Of a stretch of DNA of 33,748 nt, positions 23,580 through 30,131 are shown in pieces. The translations under genes and the position numbers were made by a program. The notes under the pieces are model-generated. The model searched no databases. It was not told where the DNA came from and saw only the letters and a list, made by a program, of their open reading frames with translations. Within the stretch, counting starts at the first letter, position 1; the number at the start of each line of letters is the position of its first letter. The stretch is from a virus: positions 1-33,748 of the IMG/VR virus record IMGVR_UViG_3300017732_000028, one strand, 5' to 3'.

Positions 23580-24015
23580 TGTAGTTCCTTTTAGATCTTA
23601 CTTATTAAAGATTATGGATCTAAATGAATTTGATAGATTAAATTTATCTCAAACTAATTACTTTGATTATATAGATGCTGCTAGTGAGCAAGGCTATGGC
23701 TATACAGTTATTGAGAATGGTAAGCCTATGTTATGCTTTGGTGTAGTTCCTTATTGGCCTGGAGTTGCAGAATTATGGTTGATACCAGATAAAAAAAAAA
23801 TTTCAGAGCATAAAATAAAATTTCACAAAGGTGCATTAGAGTTTATGAAGTTAGCAGCTGCTGATCTAAAATTAAAAAGATTACAAGTAACTGTCAGTTC
23901 TTTAAATGTTTCTGCTCTCAAATGGATAAAAGCAATGTATTTTGTAGAAGAAGGAATTTTAAAACATTATGGTGTTGATAATTCCGACTATGTAATGTTT
24001 GCGAGGTACTTTTAA
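23527..24015 (+). CDS. GNAT-fold protein similar to T7-type gp13 (internal virion protein A)
   Basis: The GNAT-like core runs from about residue 17: VVPFRSYLLKIM, YTVIENGKPMLCFGVV, WPGVAELWLIPD, FHKGALEFMKLAA, KRLQVTVSSLNVSALKWIKA, then FVEEGILKHYG and SDYVMFARYF. The pattern resembles the T7 gp13-like GNAT family of podoviruses. Whether acetyl-CoA is bound is unclear. Homology seems to begin near residue 17, where there is no ATG; the ATG at 23527 adds 16 residues, and the next ATG (23614) would cut the first strand. It sits between terminase and portal rather than after tail tube B. Confidence 0.7.
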   Translation: MNLQKLEQIFKIQETKISVVPFRSYLLKIMDLNEFDRLNLSQTNYFDYIDAASEQGYGYTVIENGKPMLCFGVVPYWPGVAELWLIPDKKKISEHKIKFHKGALEFMKLAAADLKLKRLQVTVSSLNVSALKWIKAMYFVEEGILKHYGVDNSDYVMFARYF

Positions 24016-24019
24016 AACT

Positions 24020-24286
24020 ATGGGATCACTATTCAAAATGCCAAAATATGAACCACCTAAACAAGTGGAAACATCTAATAAACTTTTAGATGAAAGAGAG
24101 GCGAGAGCTGATGCCAATGAACAAAGAGAAAAAAGAAAGATAGCTGCAAGATCTAGATCTCGTAGAACAAACGCAAAATTATTATTTTCAGATGAAAGAA
24201 ACAATCCAGCATTAGGAGTTACAAATAGCATGACACCAACAGTAGCTAATCGTAATCCTTATGATACAGAGAAGAGGTACACATAA
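24020..24286 (+). CDS. Small Arg/Lys-rich virion-region protein, 88 aa
   Basis: I prefer ATG 24020; a TTG at 23999 would add seven residues. It begins MGSLFKMPKYEPPKQVETSN, continues with a charged helix (LLDEREARADANEQREKRKI), then RSRSRRTNAKLLFSDERN. Short proteins starting MGxLF with a proline-rich segment and Arg cluster are common near portal genes of marine podoviruses, and a minor virion or assembly role is likely. It ends in a one-base overlap with the next gene. Confidence 0.5.
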   Translation: MGSLFKMPKYEPPKQVETSNKLLDEREARADANEQREKRKIAARSRSRRTNAKLLFSDERNNPALGVTNSMTPTVANRNPYDTEKRYT

Positions 24287-24555
24287 TGGGAGGATCACCA
24301 GCAAGAGTAATTAAAAAAACTATTTCTAGAGTTACCGGTGGAGGTGGATCACCTTCAGCAACATCTCAAATTGAAGATAGAAGAACAGAAGTAAAAAAAA
24401 CAACTGAACCAGAAGGTAAAAAATTAGTTAGAAGAAAAGTAGGAGGAAGAAAAAGAAGAAATGTATCTACTCTAGCTAACTATGCTCCATCAACATCATT
24501 AGGTGAAACAGTAAGTAGAAATCCAAGAGATACTAAAAATAAATTAGGAGCTTAA
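24286..24555 (+). CDS. Basic low-complexity protein, possible T7 gp7.3-like tail assembly protein
   Basis: The protein has 89 residues and starts at a TAATG overlap. A basic N-terminus (RVIKKTISRVTGGGG) is followed by KKLVRRKVGGRKRRNVSTLA and a Ser/Thr-rich tail. The overall style, with KK repeats, a Gly-rich stretch and GRKKR then SxA near the end, and the position before the portal resemble T7 gp7.3. No alignment was possible, so the link is weak. Confidence 0.4.
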   Translation: MGGSPARVIKKTISRVTGGGGSPSATSQIEDRRTEVKKTTEPEGKKLVRRKVGGRKRRNVSTLANYAPSTSLGETVSRNPRDTKNKLGA

Positions 24556-24681
24556 ATGCCAGATAGAGAAACTCAAGAATATAATAGAAACCCTCGTTTC
24601 ATAAAATTAAAAAATAATTGTGAGTGCAATGGTGATTGTAAATGCAAGAATGATGAAAAAAAAAGAGAGGAAAATAAATAA
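24556..24681 (+). CDS. Micro-protein with CxCxxxCxC cluster, 41 aa
   Basis: The ATG directly follows the previous stop and the stop overlaps the next ATG (TAATG). A polar N-terminus (MPDRETQEYNRNPRFIKLKN) precedes Cys22, Cys24, Cys28 and Cys30 in ten residues, then a Lys/Glu tail. The spacing suggests a small metal site (zinc, iron or copper) similar in density to metallothioneins. The coding call rests on tight junctions on both sides. Confidence 0.55.
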   Translation: MPDRETQEYNRNPRFIKLKNNCECNGDCKCKNDEKKREENK

Positions 24682-24830
24682 TGGCTAAACCTGGATTATA
24701 CGCAAACATAAACGCAAGAAAGAAAAAAGGAATTAGCAGATCTAAAAAGAATTCTACTATTTCAGATAAGGCATATAAAAATATGAAAGCTGGATTTCCA
24801 AGATCTAAAAGAAATAAAGGATTAGTTTAA
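24681..24830 (+). CDS. Highly basic micro-protein, 49 aa
   Basis: Starts and ends in TAATG overlaps. It contains YANINARKKKGISRSKKNST and ends RSKRNKGLV. The ending resembles that of the next protein (RKNRKKGLVY), so the two may share ancestry. Composition suggests binding to DNA, RNA or the acidic capsid interior. No known domain. Confidence 0.5.
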   Translation: MAKPGLYANINARKKKGISRSKKNSTISDKAYKNMKAGFPRSKRNKGLV

Positions 24831-24943
24831 TGCCTAATGTAGCTGGTAAGAAATATCCTTATACAAAAGCTGGAAAGAAAGCAGCTAAACAAGCAAAGAA
24901 AAAAATGAGTAGAAAAAATAGAAAGAAAGGATTGGTTTATTAA
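24830..24943 (+). CDS. Highly basic micro-protein, 37 aa
   Basis: Starts at a TAATG overlap. The sequence begins MPNVAGKKYPYTKAGKKAAK and ends with a Lys/Arg tract and RKKGLVY. More than a third of residues are Lys or Arg. The YPYTKAGKKAAKxAKK pattern is one I recall from short marine phage proteins. A nucleic-acid-binding or packaging-related role is possible. Confidence 0.5.
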   Translation: MPNVAGKKYPYTKAGKKAAKQAKKKMSRKNRKKGLVY

Positions 24944-24945
24944 TT

Positions 24946-25083
24946 ATGTACAAAATGAAAATGAAAAAAAAGAATACTTTAAAAGGTAATCAAAAAAAAT
25001 TAGATGCTAATAAAGATGGTAAAATAAGTGGTAATGATTTTGCTTTATTAAAAAATAAAAAAAAACAAAAGGCAACAGCATGA
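24946..25083 (+). CDS. EF-hand micro-protein, 45 aa
   Basis: The frame begins three bases after the preceding stop. The protein is a basic peptide holding one textbook EF-hand/dockerin-type loop: DANKDGKISGND (20-31), with Asp20, Asn22, Asp24, Gly25, Ile27 and Asp31 in the calcium-binding positions, followed by FALLKNK. A single loop could bind calcium as a dimer or as part of a virion. Its last base overlaps the next ATG. Confidence 0.6.
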   Translation: MYKMKMKKKNTLKGNQKKLDANKDGKISGNDFALLKNKKKQKATA

Positions 25084-25190
25084 TGATGTTTGGAAAAACT
25101 CCTAGTGATTGGAAAGCATTAGAATTACATTACAGAAGAGAATGGATCTGCTTTGTTGTTGGATTTATTTTAGGAGCTGTAATATTCTAA
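25083..25190 (+). CDS. Single-pass membrane micro-protein, 35 aa
   Basis: Two consecutive ATGs at 25083 and 25086. The soluble start MFGKTPSDWKALELHYRREW is followed by one transmembrane segment (ICFVVGFILGAVIF) running to the C-terminus. It overlaps genes on both sides (TGATG and TAATG). Function unknown; coding is supported by the overlaps and the clean transmembrane pattern. Confidence 0.5.
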   Translation: MMFGKTPSDWKALELHYRREWICFVVGFILGAVIF

Positions 25191-25438
25191 TGGTAGCTAA
25201 AAGATTTCAAGATCCATCTGGTGGTTTAAATGATGCTGGTAGAAAAAAATTTGGTGTTAAAAGACCACAAAGCTCTGGTAAAGATGGCCGAAGAATTTCT
25301 TTTGCTGCAAGATTTTCTAAAGTACCTGGCCCATTAGAAAAAGATGGAAAGCCAACGAGATTAAAACTTGCATTAAAAAAATGGGGATTTGCAAATAAAC
25401 AAGCAGCAGCTAGTTTTGCAGCAAACAATAAGGCATAA
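25190..25438 (+). CDS. DUF6321-like small basic protein, 82 aa
   Basis: The ATG at 25190 overlaps the preceding stop; the frame is open to 25109, but that region codes the membrane micro-protein in another frame. The pattern GGLNDAGRKKFGVKRPQSSG, then RRISFAARFSKVPGPLEKDG and KPTRLKLALKKWGF resembles DUF6321 as I remember it. The cysteines I would expect around SFCAR and KWxC appear as Ala and Gly/Phe here. Function unknown. It directly precedes the portal. Confidence 0.6.
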   Translation: MVAKRFQDPSGGLNDAGRKKFGVKRPQSSGKDGRRISFAARFSKVPGPLEKDGKPTRLKLALKKWGFANKQAAASFAANNKA

Positions 25439-25440
25439 TT

Positions 25441-27048
25441 ATGATGTATTTAAAACCACAAGAAATTTTAAAAAGACACAAGAAAGCATTTGGTGCAAAA
25501 GAAAATTGGAGAACAATTTATGAAGAGTGTTATCAATATGCTTTACCTCAAAGAAATTTATATGATGGTTATTATGAAGGTAACATTCCTGGACAGGGTA
25601 AAATGTCTAGAGTGTTTGATAGTACAGGAATACATTCTGTTCAAAGATTTGCTAACAGAATTCAATCTGGATTATTTCCTCCTTATAAAAAATGGTGCAG
25701 ATTAGAACCTGGTAATGATATACCAAATGAAAGAAAAGGTGAAACGCAACAAGCTCTTGATTTATATTTAGATAAATTATTTGCAGTATTAAGACAAAGT
25801 AATTTTGATTTAGCTATTGGTGAATTCTTATTAGATCTATCAGTTGGTACAGCTGCAATGTTAATTCAGCCTGGCGATGATTTAAACCCTGTAACATTTA
25901 CTCCTGTTCCTCAATATTTAATTGCATTAGAAGAAGGGCCTAATGGTACAGTTGATAATGTATATAGAAGATTAAGAGTTACCGGTGATGCTGTTGCTAG
26001 ACAATTCCCTGGTGCAAATATTTCACCAGAGTTACAAAGAATGATAGATGATAAGCCACAGGAAAAAATAGAGTTCTGTGAGGCAGTAGTAGTAGATCCA
26101 GAAAGAAAAGATTACTGCTATCATGTCATCCATGAAAAAACTAATACAGAATTAGTTTATAAAAGAATGGATCAATCACCTTGGATAGTAAGTAGATATA
26201 TGAAAGTACCAGGTGAAGTTATGGGTAGAGGCCCATTAGTAACTGCTTTACCAGATATTAAAACATTAAATAAAACTTTAGAATTATTATTAAAGAATGC
26301 ATCATTAGCAATCTCTGGAATTTACACAGCAGCTGATGATGGTGTATTAAATCCAAACAACATTAGAATTACTCCAGGTGCAATTATTCCTGTAGCTAGA
26401 AATGGTGGGCCTCAAGGTGCATCATTGGCCCCTCTTCCAAGAGCTGGTGATTTTAATGTATCTCAAATTGTTATTAATGATTTAAGAATGAATATTAAAA
26501 AAACATTATTAGATGATACTTTACCTCCAGATAATATGTCAGCTAGATCTGCAACTGAAATTGTAGAAAGAATGAAAGAGTTAGCTCAAAATATGGGAGC
26601 TGCATTCGGAAGATTAATTACAGAAACAATGGTTCCAATAATTCGTAGAACATTATTTATAATGGATGAAAAAGGATTGATACAATTACCTCTAAAGATA
26701 GATGGATTAGAGGTTAAAGTAGTACCAATATCACCTCTTGCTAAAGCTCAAAATTTAGAAGAGGTAAATGAGGTCATGCAGTTTTTCCAAATTGCTAACT
26801 CGTTAGGCCCTGGTGGGGTGGCTGAAATAAAACCGGATGCTATTGCTGCATTCGTTGGTGATAAACTTGGCATACCAGCTAGTTTAAGAAACAGCGAAGA
26901 AGAAAAGCAACAGATCCAACAACAAGCTATGGCTATGCAGCAACAGATGATGATGCAGCAGCAACCACCTGGGAATGAGCAACCTCAAGATCAAGCTCCT
27001 CCTCAAGAAGAACCAGCTATGGCTTTAGAGGCAGAGGCTAGATCTTAA
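25441..27048 (+). CDS. Portal (head-tail connector, T7 gp8-like)
   Basis: The protein has 535 residues, almost the T7 length. Connector features include WRTIYEECYQYALPQRN (22-38), VFDSTGIHSVQRFANRIQSG (58-77), LFPPYKKWCRLEPG, the central MGRGPLVTALPDIKTLNKTL and SARSATEIVERMKELAQNMG. The C-terminus is Gln/Met/Pro-rich, as is common. Twelve copies form the vertex ring through which DNA enters and leaves and to which the tail tube attaches. The stop overlaps the next ATG. Confidence 0.92.
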   Translation: MMYLKPQEILKRHKKAFGAKENWRTIYEECYQYALPQRNLYDGYYEGNIPGQGKMSRVFDSTGIHSVQRFANRIQSGLFPPYKKWCRLEPGNDIPNERKGETQQALDLYLDKLFAVLRQSNFDLAIGEFLLDLSVGTAAMLIQPGDDLNPVTFTPVPQYLIALEEGPNGTVDNVYRRLRVTGDAVARQFPGANISPELQRMIDDKPQEKIEFCEAVVVDPERKDYCYHVIHEKTNTELVYKRMDQSPWIVSRYMKVPGEVMGRGPLVTALPDIKTLNKTLELLLKNASLAISGIYTAADDGVLNPNNIRITPGAIIPVARNGGPQGASLAPLPRAGDFNVSQIVINDLRMNIKKTLLDDTLPPDNMSARSATEIVERMKELAQNMGAAFGRLITETMVPIIRRTLFIMDEKGLIQLPLKIDGLEVKVVPISPLAKAQNLEEVNEVMQFFQIANSLGPGGVAEIKPDAIAAFVGDKLGIPASLRNSEEEKQQIQQQAMAMQQQMMMQQQPPGNEQPQDQAPPQEEPAMALEAEARS

Positions 27049-27317
27049 TGGCAGATATTAATACTCCAGGATGGGAAGGATTAAATACTCTTGATGTTGT
27101 TCATCGTAAAGATGATCAGTTAGAATTAGATAAGGCTTATGCTAGAACATTTGAAACAGAAGAAGGAAAAAAAGTTTTAGAACATTTAAAATCTAAAACA
27201 CTTGATCAACCAACTTGGATACCAGGATCTGAAACATCTTTTGGCTTTGCTAGAGAAGGACAAAATTCTGTTATGCGAGATATATTAATGAGAATAGAAA
27301 GGGCAAAAAATGAGTAG
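27048..27317 (+). CDS. Bbp19-like structural protein
   Basis: The protein has 89 residues. The pattern AYARTFETEEGKKVLEHLKS, then TWIPGSETSFGFAREGQNSV and MRDILMRIERA fits the Bbp19 family: a helix after a modified or processed N-terminus, a GS/ET turn, then a second helix. These proteins occur between portal and scaffold in podoviruses and are thought to be minor virion or assembly factors. It overlaps the portal stop by one base and the scaffold start by eight. Confidence 0.65.
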   Translation: MADINTPGWEGLNTLDVVHRKDDQLELDKAYARTFETEEGKKVLEHLKSKTLDQPTWIPGSETSFGFAREGQNSVMRDILMRIERAKNE

Positions 27318-28113
27318 TGAAGAAATAAAAAATGAAGAAAGTTTAATTGGTGATGCTCCAGCTACAGAACCGGTAGAACCTAATGCAGAGGAAACAACTA
27401 TTCCTCATAAAGAAGAAGAGCAAACTAATACAACTCCTCAACAAGAAACAGATGGAGCTAAATTAGAAAAACCAGATTACATTGAAGATAAATTCTGGGA
27501 TGAAAAAGAAGGAGTTAAAACAGAAGATTTAAGTAAGTCATATACTGAATTACAAAAACAATTTTCTATGGGAAAACATAAAGCTCCTAAAGAATATGAT
27601 ATGGCAGCATTAGAAGATATAGATGAGGATGATGAATTAGCATCTTATTTTAAAGATTGGGCAAAAGAAAATAAACCAACTCAAGCTGCATTTGATAATC
27701 TTGTAAATAAATTTAAAGAATTATCTGTAGCTCAAGCAGAAGAAGATAGTATTAATATTGACGAAGAAAAAAAAATACTAGGGCCTAATGCTGATCAGAT
27801 TATAAAAGGTATTACTACTTGGGGCCAAGGATTAGTATCTAAAGGTATATGGTCAGATGCTGACTTTGATGAGTTTAAAATTTTTGCAGCTACAGGCAAT
27901 GGTATTAATGCTTTAAATAAAGTTCGTAAGTATTATGGTGAACAAACTATACCTACAGCTCCTATAGATGTTGAAGGGCAACCATCTAAAGAAGAGTTGT
28001 ATAGTTTAGTAAATGATCCTAAATACAAATCAGATCCAGTATTTAGAAGAAAAGTTGAAGAACAGTTTGCTAGAGCATTCCCTGGTACTGCAACATCAAC
28101 AGGCGAAATCTAA
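27310..28113 (+). CDS. Capsid assembly scaffolding protein (T7 gp9-like)
   Basis: The protein has 267 residues, acidic, with a disordered Glu/Thr/Pro-rich N-terminus (about 1-55). The conserved T7-scaffold-like segment follows: YIEDKFWDEKEGVKTEDLSK, SYTELQKQFSMGKHKAP, later ILGPNADQIIKGITTWGQGL and a C-terminal helix PVFRRKVEEQFARAFPG. Scaffolds guide coat assembly, then leave. The place between portal and major capsid is standard. Confidence 0.85.
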   Translation: MSSEEIKNEESLIGDAPATEPVEPNAEETTIPHKEEEQTNTTPQQETDGAKLEKPDYIEDKFWDEKEGVKTEDLSKSYTELQKQFSMGKHKAPKEYDMAALEDIDEDDELASYFKDWAKENKPTQAAFDNLVNKFKELSVAQAEEDSINIDEEKKILGPNADQIIKGITTWGQGLVSKGIWSDADFDEFKIFAATGNGINALNKVRKYYGEQTIPTAPIDVEGQPSKEELYSLVNDPKYKSDPVFRRKVEEQFARAFPGTATSTGEI

Positions 28114-28297
28114 TGAATAAATAATTTTTTTTAAACTATTTACATTTGATATAAAATCGCTTATCTTTGTAAGTGAAGATAACTAAATATTCATTTAGCC
28201 TTCTGGCTGGTGGGCAACTACACCATACGATCAGCCGGATATGTATTCCGACAACTGAAAATAATAGTAACAATGTGTAATATATGAAAGGATAAAT
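28114..28297 (+). promoter_or_regulatory. Structured leader of the major capsid gene
   Basis: The gap holds three stem-loops: TTATCTT/AAGATAA with an 8-base loop (28161-28182), AGCC/GGCT with a TTCT loop (28197-28208), and a two-tier element with outer TCAG/CTGA (28231-28234, 28255-28258) and inner CGGA/TCCG (28236-28239, 28247-28250). The stretch at 28195-28260 is more GC-rich than typical gaps here. A weak promoter pair TTTACA (28139-28144) and TATCTT (28162-28167) is spaced 17 bases. It probably drives or stabilises strong capsid expression. Confidence 0.5.
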
Positions 28298-29149
28298 ATG
28301 GCACAATCAATAACAAATGCTTTTGTTACTCTATTTGATGCAGAGGTCAAACAGGCTTACCAATCAGAAAGTGTATTGCGACAGGCTGTTAGATTAAGAT
28401 CTGGAGTACAAGGGCAAACTTACAAGTTTAATAAACTTGGTAAGGGATCTGCAACTGCAAGGATACCTCAAACTGATGTTACACCTTTAAATGTAACTTA
28501 CAGCCAGGTAACTGCAACTATGTCAGATTACAATGCTGCTGAATACAGCGATATTTTTCATCAAGCAAAAGTTAATTTTGATGAAAGATCAGAGCTTGTT
28601 CAAGTAGTATCAAAAGCAATCGGTAGAAGAATAGACCAATTAGTCATAGATGCTCTTAATGGTGCATCTGGTGCATCAACAGTAGCGAAAAATGTTGTTA
28701 CATCTGGTTCTGCTGCAAACTCAAACTTGAATGTTGGAAAGTTAATAGCTGCTAAAAAAGCTCTTGACACAAAAAATGTTCCCTTTGATGATCGTTGCAT
28801 AGCTGTTCATGCTAACAATTTAGCTGGACTACTAGGTGATGAGAGAGCAGTAAGTGGCGACTTTGCGTCTATCAAAGCTCTTGTTTCTGGCGAAATTAAC
28901 ACATTTATGGGTATGAAATTTATTGTGTTAGGCGACAGAGATGAAGGTGGACTACCATTAACATCAAACGACAGAAGTATTTTTGCTTTCCATCGTTCAG
29001 CAATAGGTATGGCTGAAAACATGGCACAAAAAACAGAGATCAACTATGTTCCGGAGAAAACTTCGTTCCTAGTTAATTCTATGTTTAGTGCTGGTGCAGT
29101 ATCTATAGATGACGAAGGTGTTGTAAAAATAACTTGTGACGAAAGCTAA
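28298..29149 (+). CDS. Major capsid protein
   Basis: The protein has 283 residues, with AAAGGA upstream. It begins MAQSITNAFVTLFDAEVKQA, then VRLRSGVQGQTYKFNKLGKG and a region around DYNAAEYSDIFHQAKVNFDE. Features fit the HK97-type coats of small marine podoviruses: an N-arm, a helix with RRIDQLVIDAL, and a C-terminal beta-rich region. It follows scaffold and precedes a decoration-like gene. It uses more C-ending codons (AAC, GAC, GGC) than its neighbours, as highly expressed genes often do. Confidence 0.85.
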   Translation: MAQSITNAFVTLFDAEVKQAYQSESVLRQAVRLRSGVQGQTYKFNKLGKGSATARIPQTDVTPLNVTYSQVTATMSDYNAAEYSDIFHQAKVNFDERSELVQVVSKAIGRRIDQLVIDALNGASGASTVAKNVVTSGSAANSNLNVGKLIAAKKALDTKNVPFDDRCIAVHANNLAGLLGDERAVSGDFASIKALVSGEINTFMGMKFIVLGDRDEGGLPLTSNDRSIFAFHRSAIGMAENMAQKTEINYVPEKTSFLVNSMFSAGAVSIDDEGVVKITCDES

Positions 29150-29168
29150 TAGAGGAAGGATATAAATT

Positions 29169-29444
29169 ATGGCTTATGCAGAAATAGGACTACAACCAAT
29201 AGGTGGTCAATCAAAAGCTGGTAATGCTCCTCAAATGTGGAGTTACAAATCAGCTGACGCAATCGCAACTGTTAATACTTCTGGATACTTTAATACAGCA
29301 TCCGATAGTTTAAAAGTTGGTGATTTAATTTATGTGTACGATAGTAATACACCTACTGCTAGTTTAGTAGTAGTGCTATCAAATGCATCTGGAGTAGTGG
29401 ATGTATCTGATGGAACAGCTATTACTGTTGCTGACGCAGATTAA
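29169..29444 (+). CDS. Decoration-like virion protein after major capsid, 91 aa
   Basis: It begins MAYAEIGLQPIGGQSKAGNA, followed by PQMWSYKSADAIATVNTSGY and beta-rich repeats ending VSDGTAITVADAD. The PIGGQSxxGxAPQxWxYxxxD motif is one I recall in marine phage structural proteins, sometimes fused to fibres. Its place directly after the coat gene, all-beta look and size suggest a head decoration or surface protein. It has its own ribosome site (GAGGAAGGA). Confidence 0.6.
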   Translation: MAYAEIGLQPIGGQSKAGNAPQMWSYKSADAIATVNTSGYFNTASDSLKVGDLIYVYDSNTPTASLVVVLSNASGVVDVSDGTAITVADAD

Positions 29445-29455
29445 TAAATAAATAT

Positions 29456-29480
29456 GAGGAGGCCCTTAATGGGCCTTCTC
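29456..29480 (+). terminator. Strong hairpin after the capsid genes
   Basis: A 10-bp stem (29456-29465 with 29471-29480, nine Watson-Crick pairs and one G-U pair, six of them G-C) closes a TTAAT loop. The following bases (TGTATT) are only weakly T-rich, so termination may be partial. It lies between the decoration-like gene and tail tube A, the same place as the T7 terminator after gene 10. Confidence 0.65.
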
Positions 29481-29498
29481 TGTATTAAAAGGAATTAA

Positions 29499-30131
29499 AT
29501 GGCAAGTGGCGATACAAATATAACTATATGCAACCAAGCTCTAAATTTATTAGGAGCTGATACTATAAGTTCATTTAGCGATACATCAAATGATGCTGCT
29601 GCTGTATGTAATAACATTTACGAAACTATTAAAAGACAAACTCTATCTATGTACCAATGGAGTTTTGCATTTACAAAATTACAATTATCTCAATCTTCTA
29701 CATCACCAATAGGTGAATGGGATTATAGATATGATTTACCTTCAACAGCTGTAGCTGGTCAAGCATTTCAAGTTTATAATACTAAAGCATCTTTAGCTCA
29801 ACCAATTACAAATTTTGAAATGTTTTATACAACATCTGGCCCAGCAATATTTACAAATGAAAAAACAATTTTTATTGATTATATTACAAGTGAAATAACA
29901 GAAGGATTAATGCCTTCATATTTTGTACAATTACTTGTTTATATGATGGCTTGGCATTTAGCTGAACCGGTAACAGATCAAATAACAAAGGCAGATTATT
30001 GGAAAGTCACAGCATTAGGTACTCCATCTGAAAATGGTAGAGGGGGTTATTTTAGACAAGCTGCTAATGCAGATGCTAGAGGTAAACCTTCTTATGCAAT
30101 TCACGAGTTTCCATTAACAGATGTTAGATAA
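29499..30131 (+). CDS. Tail tubular protein A (T7 gp11-like)
   Basis: The protein has 210 residues, with AAGGA upstream. It opens with the typical NITICNQALNLLGADTISSF, followed by RQTLSMYQWSFAFTKLQL, and later YDLPSTAVAGQAFQVYN and YFVQLLVYMMAWHLAEPVTD. This layout defines the gp11 family, a dodecameric gatekeeper linking portal to nozzle. It overlaps tail tube B at TAATG. Confidence 0.9.
   Translation: MASGDTNITICNQALNLLGADTISSFSDTSNDAAAVCNNIYETIKRQTLSMYQWSFAFTKLQLSQSSTSPIGEWDYRYDLPSTAVAGQAFQVYNTKASLAQPITNFEMFYTTSGPAIFTNEKTIFIDYITSEITEGLMPSYFVQLLVYMMAWHLAEPVTDQITKADYWKVTALGTPSENGRGGYFRQAANADARGKPSYAIHEFPLTDVR

Noticed and set aside
28195-28260. tRNA-like appearance of the GC-richer leader patch
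   Set aside because: No T-arm consensus, no acceptor pairing and no anticodon arm of the right size; I found no tRNA elsewhere.
28173-28280. GTG-started 35-codon frame in the capsid leader
   Set aside because: No ribosome site; the region is better explained as structured RNA.
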